Source: Chamaecrista fasciculata
Lineage: Eukaryota > Streptophyta > Magnoliopsida > Fabales > Fabaceae
NCBI GenBank assembly: GCA_003254925.1
Contig: QANZ01042006.1
Location: 114,572-178,571 of the forward strand
Reading direction: 5' to 3'
Length of the DNA: 64,000 nt
Position numbers and translations under genes: made by a program
Shown here: one piece after another, positions 1 to 11,166 of the stretch
How positions within the stretch are numbered: the stretch's first letter is position 1
Layout of the letters: each line of letters begins with the position of its first letter
The notes under the pieces: generated by a model
The model's database searches: none
What the model was told of the DNA's origin: nothing
Seen by the model: only the letters and a program-made list of their open reading frames with translations

Positions 1-234
1 GATAATTTAGCAGATGTTTATGGAGGCATTTCCAGTTGCAACATTTGAGAAATTTGTTTATCAAATTGGAATGTGTCAATTAAAAGATCTTTAGTGATGT
101 TCTGATGAGGGGGAGATACGCGTTGTACTCTTTTTCCCTTCGCCATGAGTTTGTCCCACTGGGTTTTCCTGGCAAGGTTTTTAATGAGGCAGCTTGTAAT
201 GCGTATCAATAAATTGTGAATATTCAAGGGGAAG
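1..234 (+). pseudogene. Ty1-copia Pol C-terminus (RNase H end), frameshifted
   Basis: The first codons read DNLADV, the conserved start of the last block of copia RNase H. A frame change near 26-32 then leads to a segment ending CQLKDL followed by TAG at 92-94, the usual end of this polyprotein. The following non-coding stretch, then a purine-rich tract (AAGGGGAAG, 226-234), sits directly before the LTR and is the probable polypurine tract. The rest of the element lies left of the window. The frame change means it could not encode a full Pol. Confidence 0.8.
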
Positions 235-515
235 TGTTATAAATAATTGTTTGTGAATATTCACATTTGACTTTTGGTATTCTCAGTGTATAGAAGTTTG
301 AGTTTTCCTTTAGTTTCTCTATGTACATGAATATGATCTTATCCCTGCATTGTGTACATTAAGTTGGTACATCTCACTTGTAGATCCTTTAGCCTATAAA
401 TAGAGGCTTTAGGTGTTGATGTAAAGTTGATGAGATGAGTTGAATGATAAGAACCACTCTCTCCTCTTACTTTTCTCTATTCTTTGAGTATTCATATTTC
501 TTATATTTTATAACA
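235..515 (+). mobile_element. 3' LTR of the Ty1-copia element
   Basis: A 281-bp block begins TGTTAT and ends ATAACA, the inverted TG..CA ends expected of an LTR, and directly follows the polypurine tract. It contains a TATAAATAG box at 395-403 with transcript-like sequence downstream. A (TA)n microsatellite follows at about 519-537. The 5' LTR is outside the window, so the pair cannot be compared. Confidence 0.8.
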
Positions 516-1154
516 ATAATATATATATATATATATACAACTTTTTTTTTGTTGGCCGAAATATATATATACAACTTAGCTATTTCTAATTGTCTGATAT
601 CAATGCGACTAATTAATTAACAAGTTGGTATAGTTTGACTTGATGACTTCTCACTTATAAACATGACACCGCTTTTATAATATAACTCAGAAATTATGTT
701 TCCTAGTTATAAGATCACAAAGTAAACTCTTTGGATCTCAAAGGCCCATTAGTATAAATATAATGACAGAAGTAAATATATGATAAGATACATGATTAAT
801 TAGGTTTATTATTGTTAAGGAAAAAAAAGGTGAAATCATATAACAGACATAGCTTATTTGTGCTTCAAGCTGATAAGGTTGCTGATTGCACATGGTATCC
901 AGCTTCTAGTAGCTAACATAGAAATTGAAACTAATGGCAAAAGATGCCTGCAAGTAGAATACTTTTCCCTGTACTGGATCATCATGACATTTGTTAAAGT
1001 CTGCATCATCGCTTAATTAAAAAATGATCGTTAAAGCAAATGTAACATTATATTGTAATGATGAACCAATCATCTTCTTAGTTTGCTTTGCCCTTCTATC
1101 ATGTATTAATGGAATAGCTTTCTATAATAATCATCAACCGGAGAGAAAATACAA
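516..1154. other. AT-rich intergenic sequence
   Basis: Apart from the short (TA)n run, I see no coding frame with conserved residues, no RNA gene and no clear element ends here. Confidence 0.5.
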
Positions 1155-1562
1155 GGCTAAAGTGTAAATTTGGTCCATATCTTTTGTTCAGTTCTCAATT
1201 TGATCTTATATCTTTTTATGTTGCAATTTTGGTCTCATATCTTTAGGTCAGGTCCCATATATTTTTTTGTTGTAGATTTGGTCCTATATCTTTAAATCCA
1301 TTGCATAATTGGTCTTATATCTTTGGGTCAGTCAGGTGCAGAAGTGGTCTCATATTTTTGTAAAATACACAATTAACAATTGGTCCTTTTATAAAGATAT
1401 GAGATCAATTTTGCAACCTAAACAAAAGGTATGAGACCAAAAATTATATGGGACCAAATTGGAAACTTTTGCAAAGATATAAGACCAAAAGTGCAAAAAA
1501 AAAGATATAGGACCAAATTGGGAACTTAGTGAAAGATATGGGACCAAACTTGCAGTTTAACC
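1155..1562. mobile_element. Mutator-like foldback element 1
   Basis: The ends are long imperfect inverted repeats of about 90 bp made of repeated modules of the type TTTGGTCCnATATCTTT. The left end starts GGCTAAAGTGTAAATTTGG and the right end is its diverged complement. The flanking 9-mers AAAATACAA (1146-1154) and AAAATATAA (1563-1571) differ by one base and fit a 9-bp target duplication typical of Mutator-like elements. There is no transposase. Confidence 0.65.
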
Positions 1563-2171
1563 AAAATATAATGCATGAGACGTTCCAATAAAATCTGGAG
1601 GGGAGGCTAACTAACGAATAAATCATACGCATAACTGTGTGATAGATTCGAACGCCTCACGCCAATGTGAAGGAAGAAATGTATTAATTCGAGGAAAGCC
1701 ACTTCAAGGGCTGAAATTAAAAGAACGTTAATGATTTTTTTCTCTTTTTCTTTTTTTGGCCAGATAATGATTTTTTTTCTTTTGGTAAGACAAATGATAG
1801 CAACTTCGATTTCTTTCGTTTTTGAAGTTTGAACTATAGAAAATTAAAATATAATTTATAAAATTGTAAGCTCAAATTATCTCAATGGCATAAGTACAAA
1901 TAAACATTTTTTTGTTTTCTTTTTTTTTTGAAAAAATTCCATAACTGCTGATCATTCCTTTGATGGTAAGATCATTTTCATTTTATATAATTCAATTCTC
2001 AACGTCTTTTTGTTTTCTTGGGCCTTTGGCCCCGTTTTCTTACCAAAAAATAAATCTAATCAACAAACTAAATAAATATGATGAAATTTGCACTAAACAA
2101 GCGGGGATCAATAAAGTTATGCCATTAAGAAGAAGCAATATGTATTTGAAATTGTCTAATTATAAAATTTA
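1563..2171. other. AT-rich intergenic sequence
   Basis: Poly-T tracts and low-complexity sequence. The short open frame at 1960-2172 shows no recognisable domain and runs into the next repeat. Confidence 0.45.
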
Positions 2172-2570
2172 AGGTAAATTACACTTTGGTACCCTGTGGT
2201 TTGACCCTATTTCACTTTGGTACCCTGTGGTTTGAAACTTGACACTTTGGTACCCTGTGGTATTCTCCATTAACACTTTGGTACCCTTTGGAGCTATTTT
2301 GTAATTTTAACCATAACAAATTTTGCAAAAATTACATATTGACCCCAAAAAATTTTCAAAAAATTACAAATAGGTCCCTGGATACATATTATATAGGGAC
2401 TAAAATGAAAAATTTAAAATTTTTTTGGGGTCAATATGTAATTTTTGTAAAATTTATTATGGTTAAAATTACAAAATAGCTCCAAAGGGTACCAAAGTGT
2501 TAATGGGGAATACCACAGGGTACCAAAGTGTCAAGTTTCAAACCACAGGGTACCAAAGTGTAATTTACCC
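2172..2570. mobile_element. Mutator-like foldback element 2 (GGTACC family)
   Basis: The left end reads GGTAAATTACACTTTGG and the right end is its exact complement. Almost the whole 399 bp is palindromic around about 2375, so it is a foldback MITE. It is flanked by a perfect 9-bp duplication TAAAATTTA at 2163-2171 and 2571-2579 (10 bp if one more A is counted). The ends contain the module ACTTTGGTACCCTGTGG repeated three to four times. A relative lies at 42490-43044. Confidence 0.85.
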
Positions 2571-2919
2571 TAAAATTTAAAATGAAAAATTTAAGGCCAA
2601 AACCTCAAATTGGTCCCTTATGTATGGGGTGTATTTTAAAATTGGTCCCTTATATTTCATTTATTTCATATTGATCCTACATACTTAATTTCTATAATTT
2701 CTCAAATTGGTCCCAAATATACTTTTGAAGACACAATTTGCTCTCATTTGCTAATAAACTCAACTGAGCAAAGAAATAATTCTTCAAGAGTTAGCACATA
2801 GTTTCAAACCATCACATTCGAATTTGAAACGAGAAAGATATGATCAATTTTACTTTTTTTACTATTAAACGAGTTACCTATTTTCGGGGCTTGATTTGAT
2901 CTCGTTTGTTGATGGCCTC

Positions 2920-3069
2920 TGTTAAATTAACTGGAATTGATTGGAATTGGTTGGAATTTGTTACATTACAATGGGACTTGACACATATTTAAAGACACCA
3001 ACAACACCTACCACATTTAATATTCTACTAACCAACTAACTCTAATAAATAAAATCTTGACTTCTAACA
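2920..3069 (-). repeat. 3' LTR of the non-autonomous LTR element
   Basis: 150-bp copy with TG..CA ends. On the minus strand it follows the polypurine tract. Confidence 0.85.
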
Positions 3070-3990
3070 CTCCCCCTCAAGTTGGAACATAGATGTTAAT
3101 CATGCCCAACTTGTTACAAAGATATTCCAAAACATAAAAATCCCATATATCATAAAATTGTGAACATAAAATTAGGAAAAACACCCTTGAAACAAACTTC
3201 TCGCAACTCCCCCTGTCATTGTATCTCAAATAGTCATCATGTAGACAACTTAAAAGAAATCACCACTAAACTTGTTGAGAGAAGGAAACATAATCCTGTG
3301 GTTAAAATCCATGGGAGAAGAAGCTGGAATGGAAACACAGCTATGAGCCCATGGTTGAAGTCACAAGGAGATAAGGCTGGAATGAATGAGAACACAACCA
3401 TCAACTTGATTCAATCAACAAGCTTGAGTGATGAACAGGGAAAAGAAGAGCAATGTGAGAGGGAATTGGAACGAAAACACAATATAAATCTCAGTATGAA
3501 AAATGAAGGACATTGTGAAAAAGAGGCGAGCCAAGTCTGACTGAAGAAATCAGAGAGGACATAACGAGGTGAATAGTAGTATGAAGAAGAGCACGACCCA
3601 GTACCAAATGGCAAAATGACCCTCACCAAAGGCCTAGACGAGGACTGACGACCCTGAAACAACGGTGACGATGTTCTTCTGCTGTCGGGAAGGCGGCGCG
3701 TGGCATTCACGCGCCACGAAACATGAAGGATAAATGCGGCGCGTGAGATCCACGCGCTGTCCCATTGGTTGCCAGACTTCGGGGAACATCCAGACGGCGC
3801 CGTCTGCCTCTTCCCTCGCCGGCGGTGAGTATCACAGTTCACAAAAAATTAGTGGGCCACAAAAGTGAGAAACCTTTACTTGACGCAAGAAACAGAGACC
3901 ATAAACAGAGGAAGTAGTTGTTGGAAGTAGGGAAGAATTTTTCAGAAGGAATGGAGAAAATTTACCCAAGCTCAAAAGGCTCTGATACTA

Positions 3991-4140
3991 TGTTAAATTA
4001 ACTGGAATTGATTGGAATTGGTTTGAATTTGTTACATTACAATGGGATTTGACACATATTTAAAGACACCAACAACACCTACCACATTTAATATTCTACT
4101 AACCAACTAACTCTAATAAATAAAATCTTGACTTCTAACA
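3991..4140 (-). repeat. 5' LTR of the non-autonomous LTR element
   Basis: 150-bp copy next to the tRNA-Met-type primer site. By eye it differs from the other copy at only a few positions, so the insertion is fairly young. Confidence 0.85.
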
Positions 4141-4441
4141 GCCTCAAAGTACTTGTCAAAAGAAACCTGTAATTTTATATCCATTACATTCAAACTTGAA
4201 ACAAGAGAGATATGATTGCACTCAGTATTTTTTAGACCAATTTGAGAAATTATAGAAACATGCAAGACCAATTTAAACAAATAAAATATAAGGAGCCAAT
4301 TTCAAATCTACCTCACATTAGGGACCAATTTGAGGTTTTGGCCAAAAATTTTGATGATAATAACAAATCCATTAAGCTCTTTGAATTTTCCAACAAAGTG
4401 ATTCAACGTCATTAAAATACTACTTGGTAGACTTACACAAA

Positions 4442-4528
4442 CCGACCTTAGCTCAGTTGGTAGAGCGGAGGACTGTAGTGGGTATCACAGCTATCCTTAG
4501 GTCGCTGGTTCGAATCCGGCAGGTCGGA
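4442..4528 (+). tRNA. tRNA-Tyr(GTA) with intron
   Basis: The acceptor arm CCGACCT pairs with AGGTCGG, and A follows as discriminator. The D-arm TAGCTCAGTTGGTAGAGC and the T-arm GGTTCGAATCC are standard. The anticodon GTA in GACTGTAG is followed by a short intron of about 14 bases before the 3' half resumes with ATCCTTAGGTCG. An intron just after the anticodon is characteristic of plant nuclear tRNA-Tyr. CCA is not encoded, as expected. Confidence 0.95.
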
Positions 4529-4633
4529 AGATTTTATTTTTAAATTTTGGAGCTTCTTTTAATTTTTAAAAGAATTTGGGGCTGCTTTTCAAAAGGAAAA
4601 AGAATTTGGGGCTAATAAATAAATAAAAATAGT

Positions 4634-4705
4634 AGGTCCCACCGGGAGTCGAACCCAGGTCGCTGGATTCAAAGTCCAGAGTGCTAACCACTACACCATG
4701 GAACC
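4634..4705 (-). tRNA. tRNA-Gln(TTG)
   Basis: Read on the minus strand, GGTTCCA at the 5' end pairs with TGGGACC at the 3' end, with one G-T pair. The anticodon loop CTTTGAA gives anticodon TTG. The T-arm GGGTTCGACTCCCG is intact and there is no intron. It lies about 105 bp from tRNA-Tyr and points toward it. All arms are intact, so it is probably functional. Confidence 0.95.
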
Positions 4706-6543
4706 TCTTGTTCATATCAATATATATTATCTTATACAACAAAAATACCAAACACTAATCTTTGCATTATCCGATTCAGTAATGATAACAAAAACCACTT
4801 TTCTGCATATCTTTTTTTATTGAAGATGACTAATCAAGATTATAGGCAAGATTAATCAATCATGTTTCAAATTTCAATGATTACATTCTGTTTTCTATCC
4901 CTTGCCTATTTAGCAGAGAAAATCAAGATACTAACCACAGTTTATTAGAACTGTGAAAATAAAGTGAGTTTCCTTCACTTTGTGGAGTTTTACTTCCATG
5001 TTTGCTATTATTACTGATTACTGATGTTTTTGGAAGATTGTTCATCTCACATATTCTTAGATAGTAACGAAATATAGCTAACAGTTAAGACTAACTAAGA
5101 TTTAATAGAGCAATTGTAAAACAATAAATGTGATTTAATAGAGCAAGTGTAAAACAAAAAATATAGCCAACAGAAAGCATTGTAAAGAAAGAGACAATGA
5201 AGAAAACAAGCTCGGTATACAACACAACAGGCCTAGACAAAAAATGACAAATAGCCTAACAATGAAGCCCAAGCCTAAGACAATTTAGTCTGAATAGCAG
5301 GCCTGCACACATGACATTATTCAATATTTTTTCCCTAAATTGTCTTAGGCTTGCACACATGACATTATTCAAATATGCAGCATCTAAAGTGTAAAATGGA
5401 TAAATTAATTAGACGCATGTAAGACTGTAAATAACTAATACAGAAAATTTTGGACTAAAAGGAAGTTATTAGAGAAATTTTAATTTTTAGTGCTTAAATG
5501 TGTAAAAAACTGTGATTTAATCCATTAATATTAGAAATGTGCATTTTAGATTTAGATTGTTTTACAAACATTAATAATTTATTTACTGAATCCTTATTTA
5601 CGGAATTAAACAGTTGATTATTGTTGATATTTGTAAAAAAAATCAATGACCAAGAATATACTGCTAATTTATTAAATTTTAATTTTAAGAATAAATTTAA
5701 AGATTAAAAAATATGTTTTCTCTAACTATTATGTTTGAATGAGGGTAGAGAGGGAGTTAAAAGGAGTGAAATGATTCAATGGAGATAATATAAAATATAA
5801 TTTATTCTTCTAACTCAAAAATAAATATTATAATTTTACTCTTCTAACTTTAATTTTTTTTAATTTTACCCTTCTAACTTTAAAAGACAGATTATAATTT
5901 TACAATTTTATCTTTAATTTTCACTCTATTCTAAAGGCAAAAAAGGAAAAAAAAAAAAAAACCTTTTACTTATTCTATTCCATATCATTTCATTAATATC
6001 CACTCAATTTTTACTTATTAGTTGCTGGTTTGCAATTGTTGCCACCAAAAACCAACTCTGCTGCATAGGATCCCAAAAAAGTTTAGACTTTTGTTTTTTG
6101 CCGGCAAAAGTAACTATCTATAAATGGGTACAAATAAATTAATAACTAAAAGGCGATACAAATTTTAAGAAATAATGAAGCTGAAAAAAAATTTTGGTAA
6201 GAAACTACTAAAATGTATATTTAAAAAAAAATAGAAAGCAAAAGGAGAAAATAAAAAAATGGAAAGAAGTCACTGTTGCCTGCCACGTTGTTTTCTCTAT
6301 TCATCGTCGAAAAAGGACAACTTGCTTTGCTTCGTCGTGTTGTTTGCATCACAAAGTCAAGTAGCTAAATCCAAAACCCAAATACTATGGCCTCCGCACG
6401 CAGCCTTTGTCAAGTCATCATCCCTCATAAATAAGAAACCGCAGCTCCATTTAGTCCAAAAACAAAAAATTAAATTGCACTTCTAGTCTTATATATTTGG
6501 AATGAGTTCTAATCTAATCCTTTATTGTTTTAATAAAAAATTG
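4706..6543. other. AT-rich intergenic region
   Basis: No convincing gene. A 17-bp perfect inverted repeat lies at 5271-5287 and 5336-5352, next to a duplicated 20-mer GCACACATGACATTATTCAA. Around 5810-5890 the motif AATTTTACnCTTCTAACTTT repeats. The open frame at 6259-6486 has no conserved features. Confidence 0.5.
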
Positions 6544-7357
6544 TGGCAAAAATACTGTTAGTATTTTCAACGTATGAGGTCATTTTCAATTATACCTCAA
6601 AACGTTTTTTTTTTGTCAACCCCTAACTAATTACAGAATAGTTCATAATGTTTGTCATATTTAACAAACAAGTCCTTAAAATCGATTAACAACCCTCCTT
6701 CTCTTACCATAAAACATCACCACCACATTTCATTGTCGTAGTCCACTTTGTCCTCGTTTCCATCGACATGGTCCTTCTCGTCGTCGTCCGCAGCTTCCGG
6801 GTCTCCTCTAAATTACGTCGTTTTCATCCCTTTTTCCTTCCCTTACAAGTGTCTCTCTCACACATTTTCTCTATTTTGTCTCTCTCTCCAAAGTGATTTT
6901 AAAGTTACTTCTCAATTTCGACGACCACGACGACACCTCCATCGAAAAATTGTATGTTAACGCCAAGAGTTAGAGCTATTGGTATTTCTGCTCGATTTCT
7001 CTGTATTCTAGGCTCACGAGTTTGTGTGTAGTTGTCGGAACTGTGAAAAACAAATGGGAGAGATTTTTCGAGTTTCTCTATTGCAGGGACTAATTCATTA
7101 AAGATGACAAACATTCTAGATTGTTTTGTAATTACTAATTAGTTAGGGACTTGTGTGAAAGAAAAATCTTGAGAGAATGGAGAATTTCTAAATAATGGAA
7201 ACTTAAAGACCTTAAAACAAAAACAAAAAAAATGTCGGGTTGGGGTATATAATTGACTCAAATGTGAAATGTTGGGGGTATAATTGGAAAAAAAAAACGT
7301 TGTGAGTATAACTGAAAATGACCTCATACGTTGGGGATATCAACAATACTTTTGCCA
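6544..7357. mobile_element. MULE-like element with GC-richer cargo
   Basis: Inverted termini start TGGCAAAAATA at the left and end as the complement at 7357. They extend about 60 bp and include the shared block CGTATGAGGTCATTTTCA. The flanks share AAAAATTG on both sides, consistent with an 8-9 bp duplication. The interior (about 6660-7110) is less AT-rich, with Ser-rich and Arg-rich reading frames on both strands. That resembles a captured gene piece (Pack-MULE), but I cannot name a source gene. Confidence 0.6.
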
Positions 7358-8065
7358 AAAATTGTTCTCACATATTTTTAAATTTTTTACCTTTTAGTCC
7401 TAAATCTATTTATGAGCTTAATTTAACCTCATTAATTGATGATCTCAACTGGATAAAAAAAAAGACTATTTAAGAATAATATGTTACTAAAATCATATTC
7501 GAACTTGAAACTAAAAAAGATATGAGTGATTTTACTTATTTTATTCTAAAACAAACAATTCACTTTTGAAACACGATTTAACTTTATTCACTGATAGAGA
7601 AATAACTTGTTAAAGCAATACATAATTCTAAACTTCTCACATTCGAACTTCAAACGAGAGATATATGGTCATATTGAATTGTTGGAACTAAAAAGTAAAA
7701 ATTTTTAAAAACATGTATGATCAATTTTGTACAATTTTTTTTTTAAAAAAGATTAGATTGAAACTCACTCCAAAATATGAGACCAGAAGTACCTAATTGG
7801 GAAAAATAAAATGTGAAAGTGATGAGTGTAGAGTATTGAGATTTGAGGATAACCTTGATGGGTCGATGCAATAACTCACTTAAATTTGAGGAGGACAAGG
7901 ACAAACAACGTTTGTGTACAAAACACAACTTGCCAAAACACCGACTCTTCATCATCGTTTATGAACACCAAAAAAAAAAAAATCTCCCTAATTAATAATA
8001 CTCTGATTCAAAATCTTCATCACTTTCTATCTCCTCGATCTGCTTCTTCATCATATTTCACTCTC
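7358..8065. other. Intergenic sequence upstream of the small host gene
   Basis: AT-rich with several low-complexity runs. The promoter of the gene at 8066 should lie here, but I see no clear TATA box. The open reading frame continues upstream of 8066 to 7886, and I treat that part as untranslated because family similarity begins at 8066. Confidence 0.4.
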
Positions 8066-8528
8066 ATGAAATTGTTCTCGGAGTTCAGATCTTGTTACCG
8101 TTCGCCGTCAACGGCGGCGACTCCTGCCGACGATGACCCCAACCACCGTGCTCCGCCGCATGCTTCCCCGCGCAGTAGGGTCCACCGTTACCATTGGCGA
8201 CCATCACTTTCAGTAATCGTGGAGGATTCTAATTCTATGGATCAGGACCACCGTAGCAGCAACAACGTTGGTAAGAAACCTCAGACTCCGAGGAAATCGG
8301 TTGCCACAAAACCTAAATCATCCTTCAATTATAATACCTGTTCCTTTCTCACCGACAACCGCACGTAAGTTCATCGCAACCTAGAGATCTGTCGTTTTCT
8401 TTCTTAATTTCTTTTTTTTTTTTGTTATAATTGATTTATTAAAATTTTGTTCGGACATTTTCAGGAGAAATTGTGTGCCGCCGGCGATAATTATTGCTCC
8501 GTTCTCAGCAACGCCGTACTTGTTTTGA
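8066..8528 (+). CDS. Small plant-specific protein of unknown function, two exons
   Basis: Exon 1 is 8066-8364 and exon 2 is 8465-8528. The donor reads GCAC|GTAAGT and the acceptor TTTTCAG|GAG. Joining keeps the frame and gives about 120 residues. The protein begins MKLFSEFRSC, has a basic Ser/Pro-rich middle with HWRPSLSVI followed by an acidic patch, and ends IIIAPFSATPYLF. From general knowledge, plants have a family of short proteins with the same layout: MKLF start, WRPSL block, and a hydrophobic PAFSPTPF-like end. I know no established function. There is no signal peptide or membrane segment. It is the only plausible host protein gene in the window and appears intact. The start was chosen at the family-like MKLF methionine. 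Confidence 0.75.
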
Positions 8529-9133
8529 GCTTTGATTCTCAAATGTTGTATTGGTATGAATATGATGGCTGAATCCATCTACTCAATTAACTTTTAGACT
8601 GAAATAGATAAGATTGCCTTTCCAACTTGATTTGATTATGGAGTCCTTCAATTTTTTTATTTTTAGTGAGACAATTATAAAAGCAAGTCTGTATATCGTA
8701 ATACTCAATTGGACTTCATTTTCGGTACTCAGGTTGACGAACTTGGTTTAAAAATATAATTAACGTTTCATCCGGAGAAATTACAATTGAATTAATGTTT
8801 TGAAAAGTTTAAAGGTCAATTTATAATTGATGTAGAGAGACCTCAGTCCTCAGGGTATGTTAGAGATTTTAGAAATGTCGTGAAATGGTCTAGATAGGTT
8901 GTTTCAAAGTTTTTAGTGTAAGAGGCATGCAATAAATAGTAATCTTGTTTAGAAATGATCATTAATGAATGATTTTATTTTTCAATATTATCATTGATAA
9001 TTAGATTTGTTTGATGCAATTGTAATTTTAGTCTTTAGACACAACTGTAATTTAAATTGTCAAAGTCATTTTATTCCATGCATGGCTCCTTTTAGGGGAA
9101 ACAAGAAAACATGGCTTTTGAATGATTTAGGAG
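8529..9133. other. Intergenic sequence downstream of the small gene
   Basis: Probable 3' untranslated region followed by AT-rich DNA. No other gene is seen. Confidence 0.4.
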
Positions 9134-9617
9134 CAGTGATGTCATAACCGAATCGGACAAAGACTCGGACAAGTGTTCGGTTCACGGTCGGATCGGTTGA
9201 ATCGGTCGGACCGGATGTTTGGACCGGATGACGTAATAAATAATTATTTCTGATATATTAAATATAAACCCTCTATATTTTTTTTGGGTCTAAGAGATGC
9301 ATTAAATCTATTAATTTATTAGATAAGTAAAACAATTGGTAAGAGAAAACTAACAGAGTCTCATAGTTGGGATGGTAAAGGCGTTGGAATGTGAAGAAAG
9401 GGCATGGGTTTGATCCTTACAAGGCTCAAAATGATTTTTTGTAAAAAAAATTGAGAACTGTCGGTCCGGTCCAGCGGTTGGTTCTGATTTTCCGGTTCTT
9501 GGCCGGTTATTTTCAGTCCAATCCGGTCCAACCATCATTCGGTTCAAATGGTTGAACCAACTCGCTTGTGTCTTTGGGTAGCGGTCCAACCGGTCCGATC
9601 TGGTTTTCACATCACTG
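9134..9617. mobile_element. Non-autonomous hAT element
   Basis: The ends CAGTGATGT and ACATCACTG extend into an imperfect inverted repeat of about 24 bp. A perfect 8-bp target duplication TTTAGGAG lies at 9126-9133 and 9618-9625, which is diagnostic of the hAT superfamily. The 484-bp body is rich in CGGTCCGGTT-type motifs near both ends, likely subterminal transposase-binding repeats. It has no transposase. Confidence 0.9.
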
Positions 9618-9625
9618 TTTAGGAG

Positions 9626-11045
9626 AGATTAGGAGACAGTGGAGGTGAGCGCGGATTTGGAATGGGTTGAGAGAAAATCCCAATCAAACCTACATATTAA
9701 TTTATTGATTGGGTTTTGCAATTTTTAAATTTTAGCCCAAATTAACCCAACTTGTGAGCTTGTGGGTTGGGTTGAGTCAACTTACAGGCTAAGTCTTTTT
9801 TTTTTTTTTTCGGTTAAGNTTTTTTTCCGGTTAAGTCAAGATATCCCTCGTCTATCCGTGTAACGGTCTAAGTGAAGACTAATCTCATTGGGGCCTCAAA
9901 GATGAAATGATCAGAGCGCTTTCAACAATGTCGACTTTAGGGATAAGTCTTATTTTTAGAAAAAATAAAAAGATGATGCATGCAATGGACAACACTGATA
10001 TTTTACATAAATAAATTTTCGCACACATTTTTTTTTATAAATCGCTTAAATAACTAAAACATCACAATTACAACGTTATGAAGCTGAACGAAGGGGACGC
10101 ACAAGCAACTATAGACCTACACAAAATTCTACTCACTTAACACTACACATCAACTGGCATTAAAGCTTCATCGTATATTGTATGGAAATTAATAAAATTA
10201 AGGCAAAGTGAGGAGTAAGAGACTTATTATATGAAAATTAATTAAAAAAAATATTATATATATGCGAGCTCGCGAGTTGGGTTGGGTTCACAATCCCTGA
10301 ACCCACAACACAACCCACATACGTACGAGATGAAATTCTTTGGACTAAACCAACCCGCGAGTTTGAACCAACCCAGCCCGCAACTGTGGATTGAGTTGTT
10401 TTTGCGGGTTGGTAGGTTACTCCTAGAAGACACTATCTTGCCATTTCATTACATCTTCATTAATTCATTTAAACATAAATTTATTTTAAGTAAGTCATTT
10501 CATTATGTTATTTCCTCTTTACTCTTCATCTAAAGAGACTATTACTCTTTGATATCAAGTGAAAGAATCAAATTACTCTTCACCAATACCGGTATCCTCA
10601 AAATTAAAAAGAGCAGCATCAACAATTTAGTCTTTTGACTCAAGTTCAGAGAACTAAAAAATATAAATTTACAGGTCAAAAGTAAAGTATAAAATCAATA
10701 ATTAAAATACATTTTTACGTGGTTGTTGACTTGTTTCCTTTCGTCATTCATCTGTGGAGCAAGTCATTCGGTCTTTCGCTCAAGTCAAGACGGGGAGAGT
10801 TCATTTCGTTTTTGGAATGAAGAAGAAAATAGGCCATTAAGAGATTACTCTTTTAAAAACATTGGATCCAACAAATGAAAGCCCAAAGCAACAATGTCCA
10901 TCACAAGCCCATATAAGGACTCCAAAGTCCAAAGGGCTTCATTTATGTTTAATTCTGTTTGTTTGGCTTTTATTACCAATACCTACTATTCAATGAAATA
11001 TTTATTAACAGAAAAAGAACATAGTTACTCACCGGAGTATGATAA
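9626..11045. repeat. Repeat-rich sequence with inverted CCCAACC/GGTTGGG motifs
   Basis: Two clusters of GGTTGGGTT and AACCCAAC motifs (about 9700-9790 and 10268-10420) lie in opposite orientations around about 0.5 kb. They look like the ends of another small DNA element whose exact termini I could not fix. There is a single N at 9819. No gene is visible. Confidence 0.4.
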
Positions 11046-11166
11046 TCTATATCTATATATCTATATATATATATATAAAGTAGATAACTTTCCACCAGAA
11101 CCTGCCATGTGGCTCTAATTTTTTTTTTTTGGTCACTACTTTCCTCATTGATTTCTCTAACTTCAT

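Larger units (their letters stand above)
2920..4140 (-). mobile_element. Non-autonomous copia-type LTR element
   Basis: Two 150-bp direct repeats (2920-3069 and 3991-4140), nearly identical and starting TGTTA and ending TAACA, flank 0.92 kb. A perfect 5-bp target duplication GCCTC sits at 2915-2919 and 4141-4145. On the minus strand a primer site like TGGTATCAGAGCC (complement of 3978-3990, one base different) follows the 5' LTR. A polypurine tract (complement of 3070-3083) precedes the 3' LTR. The internal region has no gag or pol motifs. Its size and short LTRs fit a TRIM-like or internally deleted derivative. Confidence 0.9.
2595..4343. mobile_element. Mutator-like foldback element 3, split by an LTR element
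   Basis: GGCCAAAACCTCAAATTGG at the left and its complement at the right (ending 4343) form terminal inverted repeats built from GGTCCCTTAT-type modules. The flanks share AAAAATTT (2585-2592 and 4344-4351), a plausible but imperfect target duplication. About 1.2 kb of its present length is the later LTR insertion at 2920-4140. Confidence 0.6.

Noticed and set aside
18-227. 69-codon minus-strand frame
   Set aside because: It is the antisense of the copia Pol C-terminus and its 3' untranslated sequence.
3411-3842. 143-codon minus-strand open frame inside the non-autonomous LTR element
   Set aside because: Ser-rich translation without any family motif, overlapping an open frame on the other strand, in sequence explained by the LTR element.
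6259-6486. 75-codon frame with Cys-rich start
   Set aside because: No promoter, splice partner or conserved motif; expected by chance at this length.
9350-9610. 86-codon minus-strand frame rich in Arg and Pro
   Set aside because: It lies wholly in the hAT element and reflects the CGGTCCGGTT repeats.
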